DNA of 64,000 nt from Sipunculus nudus (taxonomy: Eukaryota; Annelida; Sipuncula; Golfingiida; Sipunculidae), in assembly GCA_026874595.1 (NCBI GenBank), contig CM049314.1:77204300-77268299 (forward strand). The letters are read 5' to 3'. The notes under the pieces were generated by a model. It was not told the origin of the DNA. It saw only the letters and a list, made by a program, of their open reading frames with translations, and ran no database searches. Positions 1 to 12,300 of the stretch are shown piece by piece; within the stretch, counting starts at the first letter, position 1, and every line of letters begins with the position of its first letter. The position numbers were made by a program, and so were the translations under genes.

Positions 1-1764
1 TCTTTTCCCAAGCGTTGCAGCACAGTTTGATGGTTCTTTTAGTGGGATTAATTTCGAAGTCTTATCAGCTTAATCGACTTCGCCGGTCTCATGTGGGAGC
101 TACGGTCAAAATACACACAAGGCAATTAGAATAGACAATCAGTAAGGCACTAGGATACAATGAATACACTGTATTATTGGTACCAGTGCAATTTTAAAAC
201 ACCCACCTGCATCGAAATAAAACAAATACTCAAACTAGAGACAAAAAATACTAGTTAGAACAACGTACATGTACTACAATTATTTTTCAATTATGAACTG
301 GTACAGCGTGTAATTGATAGCCTAAGTTGTTTATACCAATCAGTCTTTTATTCGCCCGTAAAATATCAACCATTAATTGAATAAATAAAGTTAAGTGATG
401 TCTATATCTGCTTTGTGGTAAAGACAACGAGAACACGCCCCTTGGCTTTGGTAATAGGTAATCATCATTGAAGAAACAATATAATTTATTGTTTACTCAG
501 TGGAAACAAGATGGCGCTCTGGTGTGGCGTCGCAACGGCCAGTGGTTTGAAACTTTTGATGGTAGATGTCTAAATATATAAACTTCAGAGAAGTATGTAG
601 TGCATGATACAATAAGATGTATCATATAATAATATGTGATAACATTCTATTATAATAAGTTTTGCCTTGTTTTCTTCACTACGGCACGATAGCATCAGGA
701 AAGAATCACGTTTATTGGCTCAGTGTGAATATTATGAATTTACCGCATAAACACTCATGATTTTGTAACAAACCATATAATAATAAAAAAAAGAAAATAT
801 AATGAATAAAAAAGTTTAGAAGGAATGATTCATTGTTGGCTTTGGTTATCGGGTTATCGATGTCTCAATACCAATGTTGATGACATTTAAGCATTTAATG
901 ATACTTGATATACATGTATATGTATGTTTGTGTACATGTGTGAAGTACATTAACTAGGATCCTTCATTCAGAACCGAATACCTTTTTTAAAAAAATGTTT
1001 TCAAGAGATGTTCACTTCAAGTAACTGCATGGAGCAAAGTTATCCAGAAAAATTTCCCCAAGCCTTAGTTATTTTTATTACTTTGTTTAAAATATAGGGG
1101 TATTTGTAGAAGCGCCACAGTATGACTCTTCAAGTAGCTAGACGTCTAATGGTCGTTGTGGTTTCATGTAGCCTCGCCAGATGGCGGAACCTTAAGAAGG
1201 CCAATACTTCGCTTTTGATTCAGAGGTGTGAGGGAGATTTACAAGTTTGTAAAGACCGCAAAAAGTCTGAAGGGACAGTCCGCTTCGGCCAAGACATTCG
1301 ACAGTCGCACTATAATCTGTATACGCCCCCCCCCCTCCACCGGATGTTAAATTGTTCCTAACTACAGAGACACAATTTCTACTGGTCTACATAGAGTTGG
1401 GCCTACTTCGCGTCAGAGATGACAGTCACCAAAGATTGGTGATGTGTCTATTTGATCAAATTATTAAGATTAATACCTCAAAAAAATTTTGAGCAGAAAG
1501 GATAAATTTCATTCGAATTTGTTTGGAGATAATATGTTAACTCTTTGAATGAGACTAAGCAGGGCCTGCATGAGAAACATATCGAGGCGGTACAGAAGGT
1601 TTTCCGGCCTCCTCCTTTTTCTTCGTTATAATAAACATTCAGTTTAACGGATGTAATAAACTCTTTATTCGATTTAAATCCAAGGCTATACTTATTGAAG
1701 CAGTTTACTAAAGAATGGACTGTAACAGAGGTATACCTATTTTTCAATATTTAATGCTACGTAT
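1..1764. other. AT-rich non-coding DNA
   Basis: No recognisable gene or repeat. One short frame begins at an ATG in good context at 511 (AAGATGGCG, like the motif at many animal promoters and start sites) and runs 20 codons to a TAA at 571-573. It could be a first exon or chance. The frame at 1122-1361 resembles no family I know. Confidence 0.5.
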
Positions 1765-2620
1765 TGTTACGGAACCTAATATCAACAGATCACGTATGCG
1801 TGACGAAAATAAACTTTCTCATAGAGATAAAAATCAGATTCTGTAACACTAGTGAGCGTGAAATGTCCAGGGGAATGAATAAAGAAGTCAGTGTTTTTTT
1901 TTAACAAATAACTATAATTTATTCTTAAAACAACTGTAACATTACAATACACTAAATCAATACAATCACACAGTACAACAACAGTATAACAGCAAATCAG
2001 TATAATCACACAGCATAATAAACAAAGTGCACAGTACCTGGATACCACCACTGTCACAGCGACAAGTCCTTTTAAATGTATAAACCGGACGAACAGTTCA
2101 CACAAATCTTCTCAGAGAATAACAGTCCAATGTAATCACAAAATCATTCTACTGTAATCCAAAGTGAAATCCTGGCAGTGATCCGTTAGGCAAACTGAAG
2201 ACTATATAAAATCCGTCACAAATTTAGAAGAAAATCTATAATTGCCGCACTTATCGGAAAAGGTCCACAACTAACTTGCACGCTTCTATGTCCGCTAGAA
2301 TATTTCTCTCCTCTTCCCGGCTCTAAAACACAGCCCCTATTTATAGCTTCTCATCTCAAGCCGAGAACTTTCCATTTCCCGAACAATCTAGAGAACATTA
2401 CATAAAACACAGTACACACGCGTTACAGGAAACATCTAGAACAAGAATGCTGTGTTTCTACATGTCAGGGTTCAAACGTGAGCCGGCCCGGCTCGGCCAG
2501 GCGAGAAAGCCCAAGACTAGCATGACCGCTGTTTACACGTCAGACCCCACGCGAGGGCCGGGCTATGCCATCATAGCAACAGACATTGCTAGGGATGCAC
2601 ACAAAGAGACATCTGTAACA
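1765..2620 (-). mobile_element. Solo LTR of the Gmr1-like Ty3/gypsy family
   Basis: An 856-bp block begins TGTTACGG and ends CTGTAACA, the TG...CA inverted ends of an LTR. Both ends match the shorter LTR at 14566-14906 beside the Gmr1-like relic, including the ATCAACAGATCACGTATGCG stretch near one end and the GAGCCGGCCCGG stretch near the other. Read on the minus strand it has a TATAAATA box at 2338-2345 and an AATAAA signal near 1918-1923, so U3, R and U5 can be placed approximately. No polypurine tract or internal coding sequence touches either edge, so it is a solo LTR. The flanking 5-mers do not match, so no target-site duplication is visible. Confidence 0.82.
2338..2345 (-). promoter_or_regulatory. 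TATA box of the solo LTR
   Basis: TATAAATA on the minus strand lies about 275 bp inside the U3 edge of the LTR, followed by a GGGG-rich stretch. It is the expected core promoter of the retroelement. The equivalent region is deleted from the second LTR at 14566-14906. Confidence 0.55.
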
Positions 2621-3580
2621 GTGCATGTATTAAATATATACTTTATCCACATGCTAACTTAAATAAAAATCATATGGAGGTCTTAGCAGGACCCCTATAA
2701 CCCCTGGCTTAGGCAGGCAACCTGCTGTATGAGATTATTCACACTACAGTATGTGCTATTCATGCTATATGTGCTATCAACAACAAAACTATCACATAAC
2801 GAACAAACCAATTGAAAATTGAAAGAATAAAAAAATATTTACAGTAACAAAATAAGAGGTTAAAATATTTTAATAAATCGTCAGTAGCCGCCGCAGCCAA
2901 GTCGCGTGCATATACGCCAGCTTGTGACATACTTTGACGAGTGTTAGATTAGCAGTGGAAGCTGTATCCATGACGACTGTGATTCAGCATCCATACCTAA
3001 TCTTTCACAATAATAGGAAGCTATATTGGTTCCTGATAAGTTGATAATCGACAAGATTTATATATAGCATACATATCTTGGGAGCCTGGGATTTATAAAA
3101 AATTGAAAGCGACCAACCCCCAACAACCCACATACAAAAAAAAAAAACAACCAGATAAATAGGAAAAGAATGAAACAGGCCTCTTCACTGAATCGTTTTA
3201 TATTCGGCATGAATCAATAAATAGATTTGGTTCCTTGAATAGTTAAATTTAAGAACACTTTGCAAAAGCAACTTACCTACATTTAATACCTGATTTAGAC
3301 TTGAAACAGGGTAAACTTCCGGAAGGAAAGTTTACGCTTTTCATAGGCATCTAGACCATGTAGAATGAATGCAAATAAATTTGATTTTGGTTATTTTTCC
3401 ATGTACGGATCAGTTGTACCCAATATAAAAATTGTCATTATGTTATATACCGTGACTGTTGTGCCCCAATAGTCAGTATATTCTACATTTCCATGCATTC
3501 AAATGGGTCTTAAGGGTTCCTGGCCCATCTTGGACTATTTCGACAGGTCAAAACATATATAAACTAGCTAATGCTATTTA
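2621..3580. other. AT-rich non-coding DNA
   Basis: Nothing recognisable beyond short poly-A runs. No coding signal. Confidence 0.5.
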
Positions 3581-4220
3581 AGACAAATGAGATACTTAAA
3601 TTTGAAACTTCATTGTCAAGCCTGTTCCTTTGCCCTTGAAAACTCCAGGGTCCGAGTCCCGTCCAATCACTTCCGATTTTAAAATATATAAATATAAGTT
3701 AACAACAAAGAAAAAAAATACAGTTCCTACCATACAAGCATTTAGCCGGGCTCCTTTGAGTCGTGGTGATGACAGCTTTATAAATGCAAGTTAACATAAA
3801 AGCAAAAGAGATTTTCTGGTGTTCATTACATAGAAAACTTCAGACGGGCCTGGGCCCCTTTGGTCACTCAGTATTAGAAACTCTTTTTTTTCACTTCGTA
3901 AAACACCATTTTGAGCTCATTGGAAATTCCTGGGAAAAATAAAATCAAGAGAGACTTCTACATTTTAAAATATTTCGTTGGACCCTATAGGAAATTCTTG
4001 GCTGGTACTGGTCCCTTAATTAAGTCACCTCAATTATGATTATAAACTCCATATACATGTTTCTCAATGTTTCAATGCGTATTTCTGTCGCCCTATATCG
4101 GACGCTTGCTGGGTCTCCTTACTAAAATTTATGTAAGCTAAAATAAAAACCAATGAGACTTGTACATATTCAAACATATTTTTCTACTCTATAGGAAATT
4201 CCTGGTTGATCGTGCACCCC
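3580..4220. repeat. Degraded tandem repeat, roughly 140-220 bp period
   Basis: An A-rich block ending near GAGACTT, then a TATAGGAAATTCCTGG-like block, then GGCCC/TGGTCCC-type sequence recurs. The GAGAC/GAGAT element lies near 3595, 3810, 3948 and 4155, and GGAAATTC(C/T)TGG near 3931, 3990 and 4194. The units are too diverged to set exact boundaries by eye. Confidence 0.45.
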
Positions 4221-5330
4221 TTGGGCCCGTCAAGGCCCGGTCACGGTGTACCTGCTGACTTCACCGCCCATAGGGCCTGCTTTAAATCAGACAAATACCG
4301 GTGGAGACTGAATAAGAGACACTGACGTTACCTGAAACATTCACAGAACCGGTTTAAACGGGCCCAATCACCTAAAAAAACATGTTGCATTAACACGAAA
4401 AATAGCTTCTTCCCTTTACAATACAGTTTTAACTGTCAAAATATTTCCCTGAAACCGTTTGCTTAAGTACTCTGTAAACGAGTATAATAAACAATGGACC
4501 GGGCGCGACCAAAGATGTCAACATAAACAGAGCGCGCGAGACTCTATACAACACCTGCCCATCATGAGGTGCCCTGACTGACTTGGTCCCAAAATGTATT
4601 ATATGTTCCCGCTGGCTGAAACTGCGTGTGTTGCGGTTCACAATCGGATCTCCGGTCACGCGGCCTTGTTAGGTAAACAGACACACGTGGACTGTGTTTA
4701 CAAACACGCAGAGCCAATAACAAGGTGTAAAAAGCCGTACGCGAAGTACTGAGACTGTGTGGTGGGATGGTATTGCTGGGAAACTTTGCATAAAGCAAAA
4801 CTGAACGTGTAAAAAGAATTAGCAAATATTGCTCCTGTTGATGTCCCTTTTATGGCTATCCGCCAGGACTGTCATGCTCAATGACCTATGCATGAGCAGC
4901 TTCCAAGGAGGATTTTGCGTGGTCCGCCATAGCTATGAGAGGGTGTCATCCTATACTTTTACACGATCGAAACAGTTAAAATTATGCCCTAGCCTTTCAA
5001 ATACAACTTAGTGAGCTTATTTGCAAACTGTTTAGGCACGCCCTGACAATTTAAAAAATCAGGTGCCCCCTAAGAATTTATTGAACAAATTTAAGGAAAG
5101 GGCGGGGGAACAAATTAAAGGAAAGGGCAGGGGGGGGGGGCTGCCTATTGCGCCCCCTCTAAACACGCCAATGATTTATCCTCGACGGCCCATTGCTTAA
5201 ATTAAAAAAAATAAGAGAAAATTGATAAATGACCTTATAATAATAAAAAAAGGATTATCAGTTGCCAATAGCTAATGAAATATTTTATAAATAGGTTGAA
5301 CCTCAACAAAAATAAGCCAAGTATAATTTA
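4221..5330. other. Non-coding DNA, slightly GC-richer
   Basis: No protein family recognised in the overlapping frames at 4429-5011. A run of about ten G residues lies near 5130-5140. Confidence 0.45.
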
Positions 5331-6430
5331 GGAAAACTTTAAAACTGCACGTACATATATAATCACTCTAAGGACAACGAAAAAATGAAGCCTAAAGGTC
5401 AAACCTTATCCGTCGTTGTTGGCCAAGGACAAGGGTCATCTGGAGCAAATATCTTTGTGTCGATATCGAGTTCGGTTTATGAGTCGATATCGAGTTTTTA
5501 GATTGCTCAATTCTAGATTGAGTCAATAGTAAGTTTGTGAATAGATATCGAGTTTTGGAGAAGATATGGAGTTTTTTAGTAAAAAAAAGCAAGGTTTATT
5601 TTAGGAAACCTATGCAACTCCATAAACTTATAGATAATCATTCCAAGGACAGCGTATAATGGAGCCTAAAAAGGTCAAGGCTAAAACGACCCTGATCGCC
5701 AAGGACAAGAGTCATCTGAAGCAAAGTTCTTGTGCGATATTGAATTTTTGAGTCGAAATCGTGTTTTTGACTCGATATCGAGTTTGTGTATCGAGTTTGT
5801 GAGTCGATATCGAGTTTGTGATTCGAAATTTTGGATCGATATGGATTTCTTTAGTTGATATCAAGTTTTTGAGTCGATAGTAAGTTTTTGAGTTGATATC
5901 GATTTTGTTAGTCGATATCGAGTTTACTAGTCAATATCGAGATTTTGAGTCGATATAAATTTTTTAGTCGATATCGACTTTTTTAAGTAGATATCAGGTT
6001 TTTCAGACAATATCGAGTTTTGAGTTGATATTGATTTTTGAGTCAATAGAAAGTTTGTAAATAGATTTTTTAGCCGATAATGAATTTTGAGTTGAAAAAA
6101 TTAGCCATGTATATTCAAGGAAACCTTTGGAACAAAATTATAGAAAATCAGTCCAAGGACAGCGTATTGTGAAGCTTAAAGGTCAAGGCTAACACGCCGG
6201 TGATCGCCAAGGACAAGAGTCATCAGAGGCAAAAATCTTTGTGTTGATATCGAGGTTTTGAGTCGATATGGAGTTTTGAGTCGATGGTAGGTTTTTTAGT
6301 TATACCGTGGTTTTGGTTCGAATTTATGAGTCAATATCGTTGTTCTGAGTAAAAATCGAGTTTTGGAGACGATATTGATTTTTTGAGTCTACAGTGAGTT
6401 TGTAAGTTTTTGTTGACTCTGTCAATAAAT
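5331..6430. repeat. Nested satellite with GATATC-rich ~20-bp subunits
   Basis: Many imperfect copies of a unit resembling GAGTCGATATCGAGTTTTT fill this block. They are grouped under three longer heads that start near 5331, 5600 and 6118. Each head contains an AGGAAA(A/C)CTTT-like start, CCAAGGACA/TAAGGACAACG, (GAA/GGA)GCCTAAAGGTCAA and a second CCAAGGACAAGRGTCATC stretch, then runs into the short subunits. It is therefore a higher-order repeat: a ~130-bp head plus a variable number of short units. The frames inside it are by-products. Confidence 0.8.
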
Positions 6431-8192
6431 CAAAGAATAATATCAGATGAACATAAAAGAAGACATTTTGCTCTGCTGAAAAAAAATAATTTCTGTAAAT
6501 TTGAGGATACATTTCTAAATTCTTAAGCTGTGTTAATGCTCTCTCCCATTTTCATTGGCAATAATTTTACATTATATTGTCAATGAATAAAATTATGAAA
6601 AATATAATCAATGCAAAAATATAACAGGATATTTGCAAACTCATTCCGGGTTTGTCATATGTTATATAGATTTCATATGAGCAATCATATACTTATTTAC
6701 ATGGTTTAAACAAAACTGTATTTTTTAATACAAATCCTAAAGCACAAATCCATAATTACAACTGCACATTACCATTCACATCTGCACCGATAGGGGTCAA
6801 ATGCCGGTTAAAGTATACCCTTGGTACAAGAAGCAACTGTTGGGATGCCTGTTTTTGACCAGATAAACAAGCCCACCTTCTCAATATCACGCACCATTTC
6901 CATTTAACAGCTTGTTTCTAAATGTAGCGGAGTGGACATTGTGATTTCCCAGGGTTTCGCCTTCGAGCGCGCTATTAACCTCACAGTGACTGTCTTGAAT
7001 GACGTCGCGGGTAAATAACCTCCAGTCCACAGGGAGTGCTAAGTCTGACGGGCCACCGGTCGCATGGCTTCCTTCACAGCGTCATGGACTTCGCTCAGGC
7101 AAGCATCAACACGCATCCTTAGTGCACCCGGTCACCTTAAGCAGCGTTAAAACGTAAGACATGTTTTCGAAAGTGTGTTGGTCTATTTACCCCACCAACT
7201 TTAGCTTCAGGAGTGGGGCTCTTGAGACCTGGGAGGTTATATCAAATTTAGCAGCTTGCCATAATTAAGTTGTTAATGTGCGATATATTTTGATTTGCTT
7301 TGTACATCCGTTAGTTAGAACTAATAAAGATTTCTGTCTCTCTATTTCTTTTATAAAATTTGAAATTAATGCCAAACATTTCAGAGGTAAGGATGCACAT
7401 ATAACGCCTGAATAATCTGGACATAAATAAAGTAAGGGCAATGGCAATCTCCCCCTCGAAAGAAGCCAAAACCTAGCTCCCTTCAGCGAACAACCGTCGT
7501 AAGACGTATAATAGTTTACGTTTTATTCGTCTGCCCACAAGCGGAGTGGTATTACAACGTGATAAATTCGCTCACTCTTTAAAATTGAAGGTTTGAAAAC
7601 ATAGGAGGGACAATCTTACATTATAATTTTGGAGCAAAGCTTTAAGGATTGTATTTAGATTTCGACTGCAAAATATAAGTTATTAAAGAAAATGCCTTTT
7701 ACCTCCGTTATCTATATTTTCGTCCAGTCAGTATAGCATTAGTAGTGATAGCGTCTGTAGCGACATTGTTTAAGGTAATATTCTCACATTGTTAGAGCTA
7801 AAGTGAATTAAAATTGAGTCATTATACGTATTAAGCAGACCATAACAGAACTCAATCTAAGGCGAGATACCCCTCTCGGATTCCTTGAAAAATCGGTCAT
7901 CTAGACATGCAAGGGAAATATGCGATCATAGAAATAAGAAAAAAAAAACACACTTAGATAATTTAAATCATGATCGGTAAATAACAGAATATAAAATAAA
8001 ACTGCAATAAGCCCTGCCAGTTGTTAACTGGATTGCACTATTAGCCGGCGCTCCTGAGAAAATGATGAGTAGGTAGAAAAAGGAGAATATCAAAATACTG
8101 GGGAACTTTCGAACCAAGAATACAGTTAAGGATAACATTGATAGGACTCTCATTTGCACTGATAAATAGAAACATATTTTTTTTCAAATTGT
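6431..8192. other. Non-coding DNA with a GC-richer patch at ~6.90-7.16 kb
   Basis: Mostly AT-rich. On the minus strand a stretch at 7042-7131 is open for about 30 codons with an even, coding-like codon mix between two stops. No family is recognised and no convincing splice sites flank it. Confidence 0.4.
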
Positions 8193-8224
<32 letters not shown>

Positions 8225-8236
8225 TATATATATATA
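8193..8236. repeat. (TA)n microsatellite
   Basis: Near-pure TA run at the left edge of the first copy of the 8.2/14.9 kb direct repeat. Confidence 0.95.
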
Positions 8237-8562
8237 CTACCAAATGAGTCTATATAGTTTTAAATGTGCTTGTATTGTTTATATGATTTACAACATTGCC
8301 CTAGAACCATGACCCTTTTGATAATCAGCTTATCAATTGAATATACCATCCTAGTAAAATTTTGGGATATAAATACACGCGGGCACATCACTGACCTAAA
8401 ATTAATTTATAAAACATATATTTAATATTTAATATAGCTTGCCGTATATCGTACAGTAAACATCGAAAAAAAAATTCACCTTAGTACCTAATATTACACA
8501 AGATCAAAGTAATATAGGTGTGATATCGGAAAAAATGTGTGCTTAGTAAAATAGTATAAAAG

Positions 8563-8619
<57 letters not shown>

Positions 8620-10050
8620 TGTTTATTTTTTATGCAACGTGGATTAAATGTTAACCACTGCATAATTATGGAATAATTCCTTGTGTGAAATGATTGTCAG
8701 GACCGTACAGTATGGTCGAAGTGATTGCCTGGTTAGGAACGGCTTTGGAATTAATTTAGTGAAAAGGAAAGTGCATATGTGAATTGTATTTTATAACGGC
8801 CATTACTGCAACGTAGACATTAGAGAAGTTTATAAGAGCTGTTGGTCTGTATATTTCTAATTCAAGGATCATCTCTGTAGAGAAATTTAATTTAACTTAC
8901 ATTTCCAGTTAGTTCTTTAATTCTACAGTATATCATTCATCATGCTTAAATTCCTTTAACAATTGTTAAAGGAAGCTTAAATAAATAACAGTAATATAAA
9001 AACATTTGAAATTTTTATGTACACTCCCATTAATTCTGTATTGGGAGCAGCAGCTTTTATATCACTAAAGTGTTCTTCGCAGAAGGGTGTATCGAGGTTG
9101 GCTTTCCTTTTAAGTATTAATCTTAGGAGATGTTTAGGATTAAGGTTCTATGTGTCCTGAGTATAAACATCACTCAAACCTTTTTTTCACCAAACGTCCT
9201 TTTGAAGTGAAAACATAATATCTTATTTTAAATGAGTCCATCTTTATTCTTAGCGAGTTCGCTCGCAGTAAAATATCTTCATAAATCTCCTTCCACTTGA
9301 AGTGTACCTTGAAAGAATTCTTGAGCGGTCTTTCACTAAGCAGCTTGCAATGTACACTCTCTACAGCGTATACTGGCCTTAGTTATCCTATAATGTTGAG
9401 TGCGTCCTGTTCATAGGCTTTATTGGAAGGCAAATATTTCCTATAAGCAAAACACTGGTTCGATCCACAAAACAGCCTTACCAGTTATTTCGGGTATTAT
9501 GAGAAGGTCGCACGTGATGTTGCCAAAATCATCGGAGCAATTCAAATCCAGCGTTAAAGTAAATATACAAAACGGTCACAATTGTTCACATGCCGTATTA
9601 AAAGGTTTATCGCCTTTATATACTAGCCTTTATTTGACTGGTCAAATTCTCGATGGCGTTCTGGCACCGCCACTGATCAGAACAAACAGGAATCAGTTGA
9701 CTCCCTACAGAAGTCACTTGATGGTAAACTGACTTGGCAATAGTTCATGAAATAGCGTGCATGGCGAGTTGATAGAGGAAGATGTCTCGCTAAGCTTAGC
9801 GCCGAGCCTTGCTTATAAGATTATGGAACGTATGAGCTGCTGAAAGAAAAAACAAAATAAAACACTAAATCAAGCGACCTTGTTTTGGGTTTACATCCTT
9901 AAGTCCCCTGTGTTTACTTTCTTCTGCCAATTTTTCTTTTAAGCTAGATCTCAATATATGTCAATCTTTCAAAAGTAGAAATTTGGGAACAGTTTCAGGC
10001 CATGGTCACAGATTTGTACCTAGAATATATTTCTGATCATACTCCCAAGG
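8204..10050. repeat. Left copy of a large direct repeat flanking the Gmr1-like relic
   Basis: Aligns along its length with 14942-16540 in the same orientation. Shared stretches include ACCAAATGAGT or GCCAAATGAGT after the TA tract, GAAGGGTGTATCGAGGTTGG, CGCTAAGCTTAGCGCCGAGC and ACTCCCAAGG at the right end. This copy carries an extra insertion near 8565-8765 containing a second TA tract. At about 10050 it passes directly into reverse transcriptase sequence. Several small indels indicate that the two copies are old. No protein is recognised in it. Confidence 0.85.
8565..8617. repeat. (TA)n microsatellite
   Basis: Pure TA run inside the part of the left direct repeat that is absent from the right copy. 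Confidence 0.95.
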
Positions 10051-10055
10051 TCGTA

Positions 10056-10850
10056 CATTTCAGCTACAGCAGAAAAAAATGGACAAAACTTCCTGTAGTA
10101 TCCAACAATACCAAGAAAACGCATTATTTGCTTTTTGTTCTCTGGTCTAGGAAACGCAGAAATAGCACTTATTTTAGCATCAATAGGTTTTACTTGACCC
10201 TGCCCTACAATATGACCCAAAAATGTTACTGGAGCATGACAAAACTCAGATTTTACCAAGTTGACGGTCAGACGTGCTTCACTTAGTCTTTCGAAGAGGT
10301 CGCGAAGAATTTGCAGCTGTTACTCCCTAGGTGTCGCTGTACACGATAAGGTCATCAATATATGCGTCGCAGCCCTGAATGTCCTTGACAACCATTTGGA
10401 TGAGGCGCTCTAACGTGGCTGGCCAGTTCTCCATGCCAAACGTCATAACTTTATGCTGGTACAGTCCTTGCGGCGTCACAAATGCGGACACTTCTTTCGC
10501 TCGTTCTGTCAGCGGAATTTGCTAGAATACTTTTAACAAGTCAAACTTGGAGACATATCTGGAGCTACCGACTCTATCAATGCAATCATCGATCCTCGGA
10601 ATCAGGAACGTGTCAGTCTTGGTGACAGAGTTCAGCTTTCGATAATCGGTGCACATACGGTAACTTCCATCAGATTTTGGCACCAGAATACATGGTGAAC
10701 TCCAGTTACTGTTACTAGGTTCAATAAAATCATTGTCCAGCAAATAAATCTCATCCTGTAGACACTTTTTTCTTTTCTGGATTCAGTCTACCAGGATGGT
10801 GCTTGACTGCGCTTGCTCCGCCAATATCGACGTCATGGCACAATATGTTA
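10056..10850 (-). pseudogene. Reverse transcriptase of the Gmr1-like element, broken
   Basis: Ty3/gypsy-type RT that would copy element RNA into DNA in the cytoplasmic particle. Visible parts, in order: the IEPSNSNWSSPCILVPKSDG block and the MCTDYRKLN motif (10522-10743); an F-T-P-type strand with QGLYQHKVMTFGM; the intact catalytic YIDD at 10351-10362; and the FLGHIV and FLGIVGYYRKFCPFFS connection-region motifs (10020-10259). Lesions are a stop where a Trp is expected just after the DLLKVF stretch (near 10522), a frameshift right after YIDDLIVYSDT, another stop near 10325 and a frame change near 10750. The frame ends in unrelated sequence at the junction with the direct repeat. RNase H is absent. 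It cannot be functional. Confidence 0.9.
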
Positions 10851-11119
10851 GTTCGCGCTGGAATGTCACTAAACAAATGTTCATAATTCGCAGCAGGTTC
10901 TTGAGGTCTTGTTGTTGTTGTGCGGTAAGGTGTGACAGTTTGTCATCCAGGTTGTTAAGCACGTCTGACGTCTTTAGTGGTACTGTACCACACTGAATGT
11001 TTACATTACACTTACAATCAGTATTCACTTTAACTGGGTCAGGGTCAGTTTTTACACAATTAACAGCAGTAACATTTTGTACAACATCTGATGTGCTATT
11101 TCTATCACAATATGGTTTC

Positions 11120-12300
11120 AATAGGTTAACGTGGCACAGTTGTTTCTTCCTACGTCTATCTGGTGTCAACAGCATATAATTTAAATCACTGACTTTCTTG
11201 TCAACAATGTAAGGACCAAAATACCTAGCTTGCAGAGGTCTGCCAGGGATGAGAAGTAAGGCAACGACCTTTTCACCAAGCTCAAACGTCCTACTTACAG
11301 TGTGCTTGTCATACTTTGATTTCATTTTACTTTGTGGTGATTCTAGATTTGACTTTGCAATCTTACAAGCATTGTGTAGTTTAGTGCGAATGCCTGAGAC
11401 ATACTGCAGTAAACTAAGAGAAACAGGATTTTCACACAAGAGATTTTCTTTAAGCAGTTTCAATGGTCGCGAACTGAATGTCCAAAAACTAGTTCAAAGT
11501 GACTGAAACCCTAGGACTCTTGAAAGGATTCTCTGACAGCAAACATCAATAGGTGGATTCCTTCATCCCAGGAGTTTTGTGTGTCATACCAATTGGTCAT
11601 AATCATGATTTTTAATGTCTGGTGAAAACGTTCGAGGGCGCCCTGACTTTCAGGATGGTATGGCGAAGAGCTGTACTGTTTTATACCTAGCTCAAGCATA
11701 ACTTGGTGCAATAAGCCAGACATAAAATAAGACCCTTGGTCAGACTGGACGGATTTTGGTAATGCAAAAGTTGTAAAACACTTGATCAGAGCTTTGACAA
11801 CACTTTTGGCATTAAATTTGCGCAATGGTATTGCCTCAGGGAACCTGTTTTGGGCAATGGTCCGACAACAATAATTTAACTAAAAGGATCCTCGAAAGCA
11901 GATGGGGCCTAGGTGGGGCCTAAGGAGGATTCTGATGGGGCTTGCCTACCATCTGGCATGTATGGCATGATTTTCAATATTGTACAACATCTTTCCTGAA
12001 GTTAGGCCAATAGAAGTGATTTCTGATAAGTTGTATATATACCTAAATTGTCAGACAATAGAGCCTCATGTGCCATGCTTAGAATTTCATTGCAAAAGTT
12101 TTTGGGCATTACTATTTGATGTTTGATGGCCCACTCATAAACAGCACATGCATCAGGTGATCGCCATTTACACATAAGCACTCCATTTTTAACATAGAAA
12201 CATACTGGGTACTGTGACAGTAGACTGTTCATCTTTAGAAACTGCCCTGGGAAACAAACGCGAAATATCAGGGTACTTATGCTGTTCCGCAATAAGTTTT
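11120..12300 (-). pseudogene. Integrase of the Gmr1-like element, broken
   Basis: DDE integrase that would insert the cDNA into host DNA. The N-terminal zinc-binding region is at about 12002-12300; its second His position reads Asn (LLSDNLGIY) and its Cys pair is degraded. In the catalytic core the first Asp is lost: the text runs IIVV-GPLPKT, and about 20 residues between that strand and FPEAIPLRK are deleted. The second Asp (SVQSDQGSYF) and the Glu (GALERFHQ) are present in 11511-11825. A C-terminal GPY/F-type module (FGPYIVDKKVSD) followed by HVNLLKPY lies in 10783-11463. That frame continues past the integrase into a linker leading to RT, which shows directly that integrase sits upstream of RT here. 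Confidence 0.9.

Noticed and set aside
5331-6430. CRISPR array
   Set aside because: The short repeats are degenerate, lack unique spacers of constant length and lie in animal-type DNA with no cas genes.
7042-7131. A 30-codon coding-like exon on the minus strand
   Set aside because: Stops bound it on both sides, and no convincing splice sites or family match were found.
8481-8663. Frames rich in Ile-Tyr repeats (also at 17442-17675, 45006-45212, 46856-47059, 48714-48908, 51662-51919 and 63782-63979)
   Set aside because: They are translations of TA, CT and GA microsatellites with no other coding signal.
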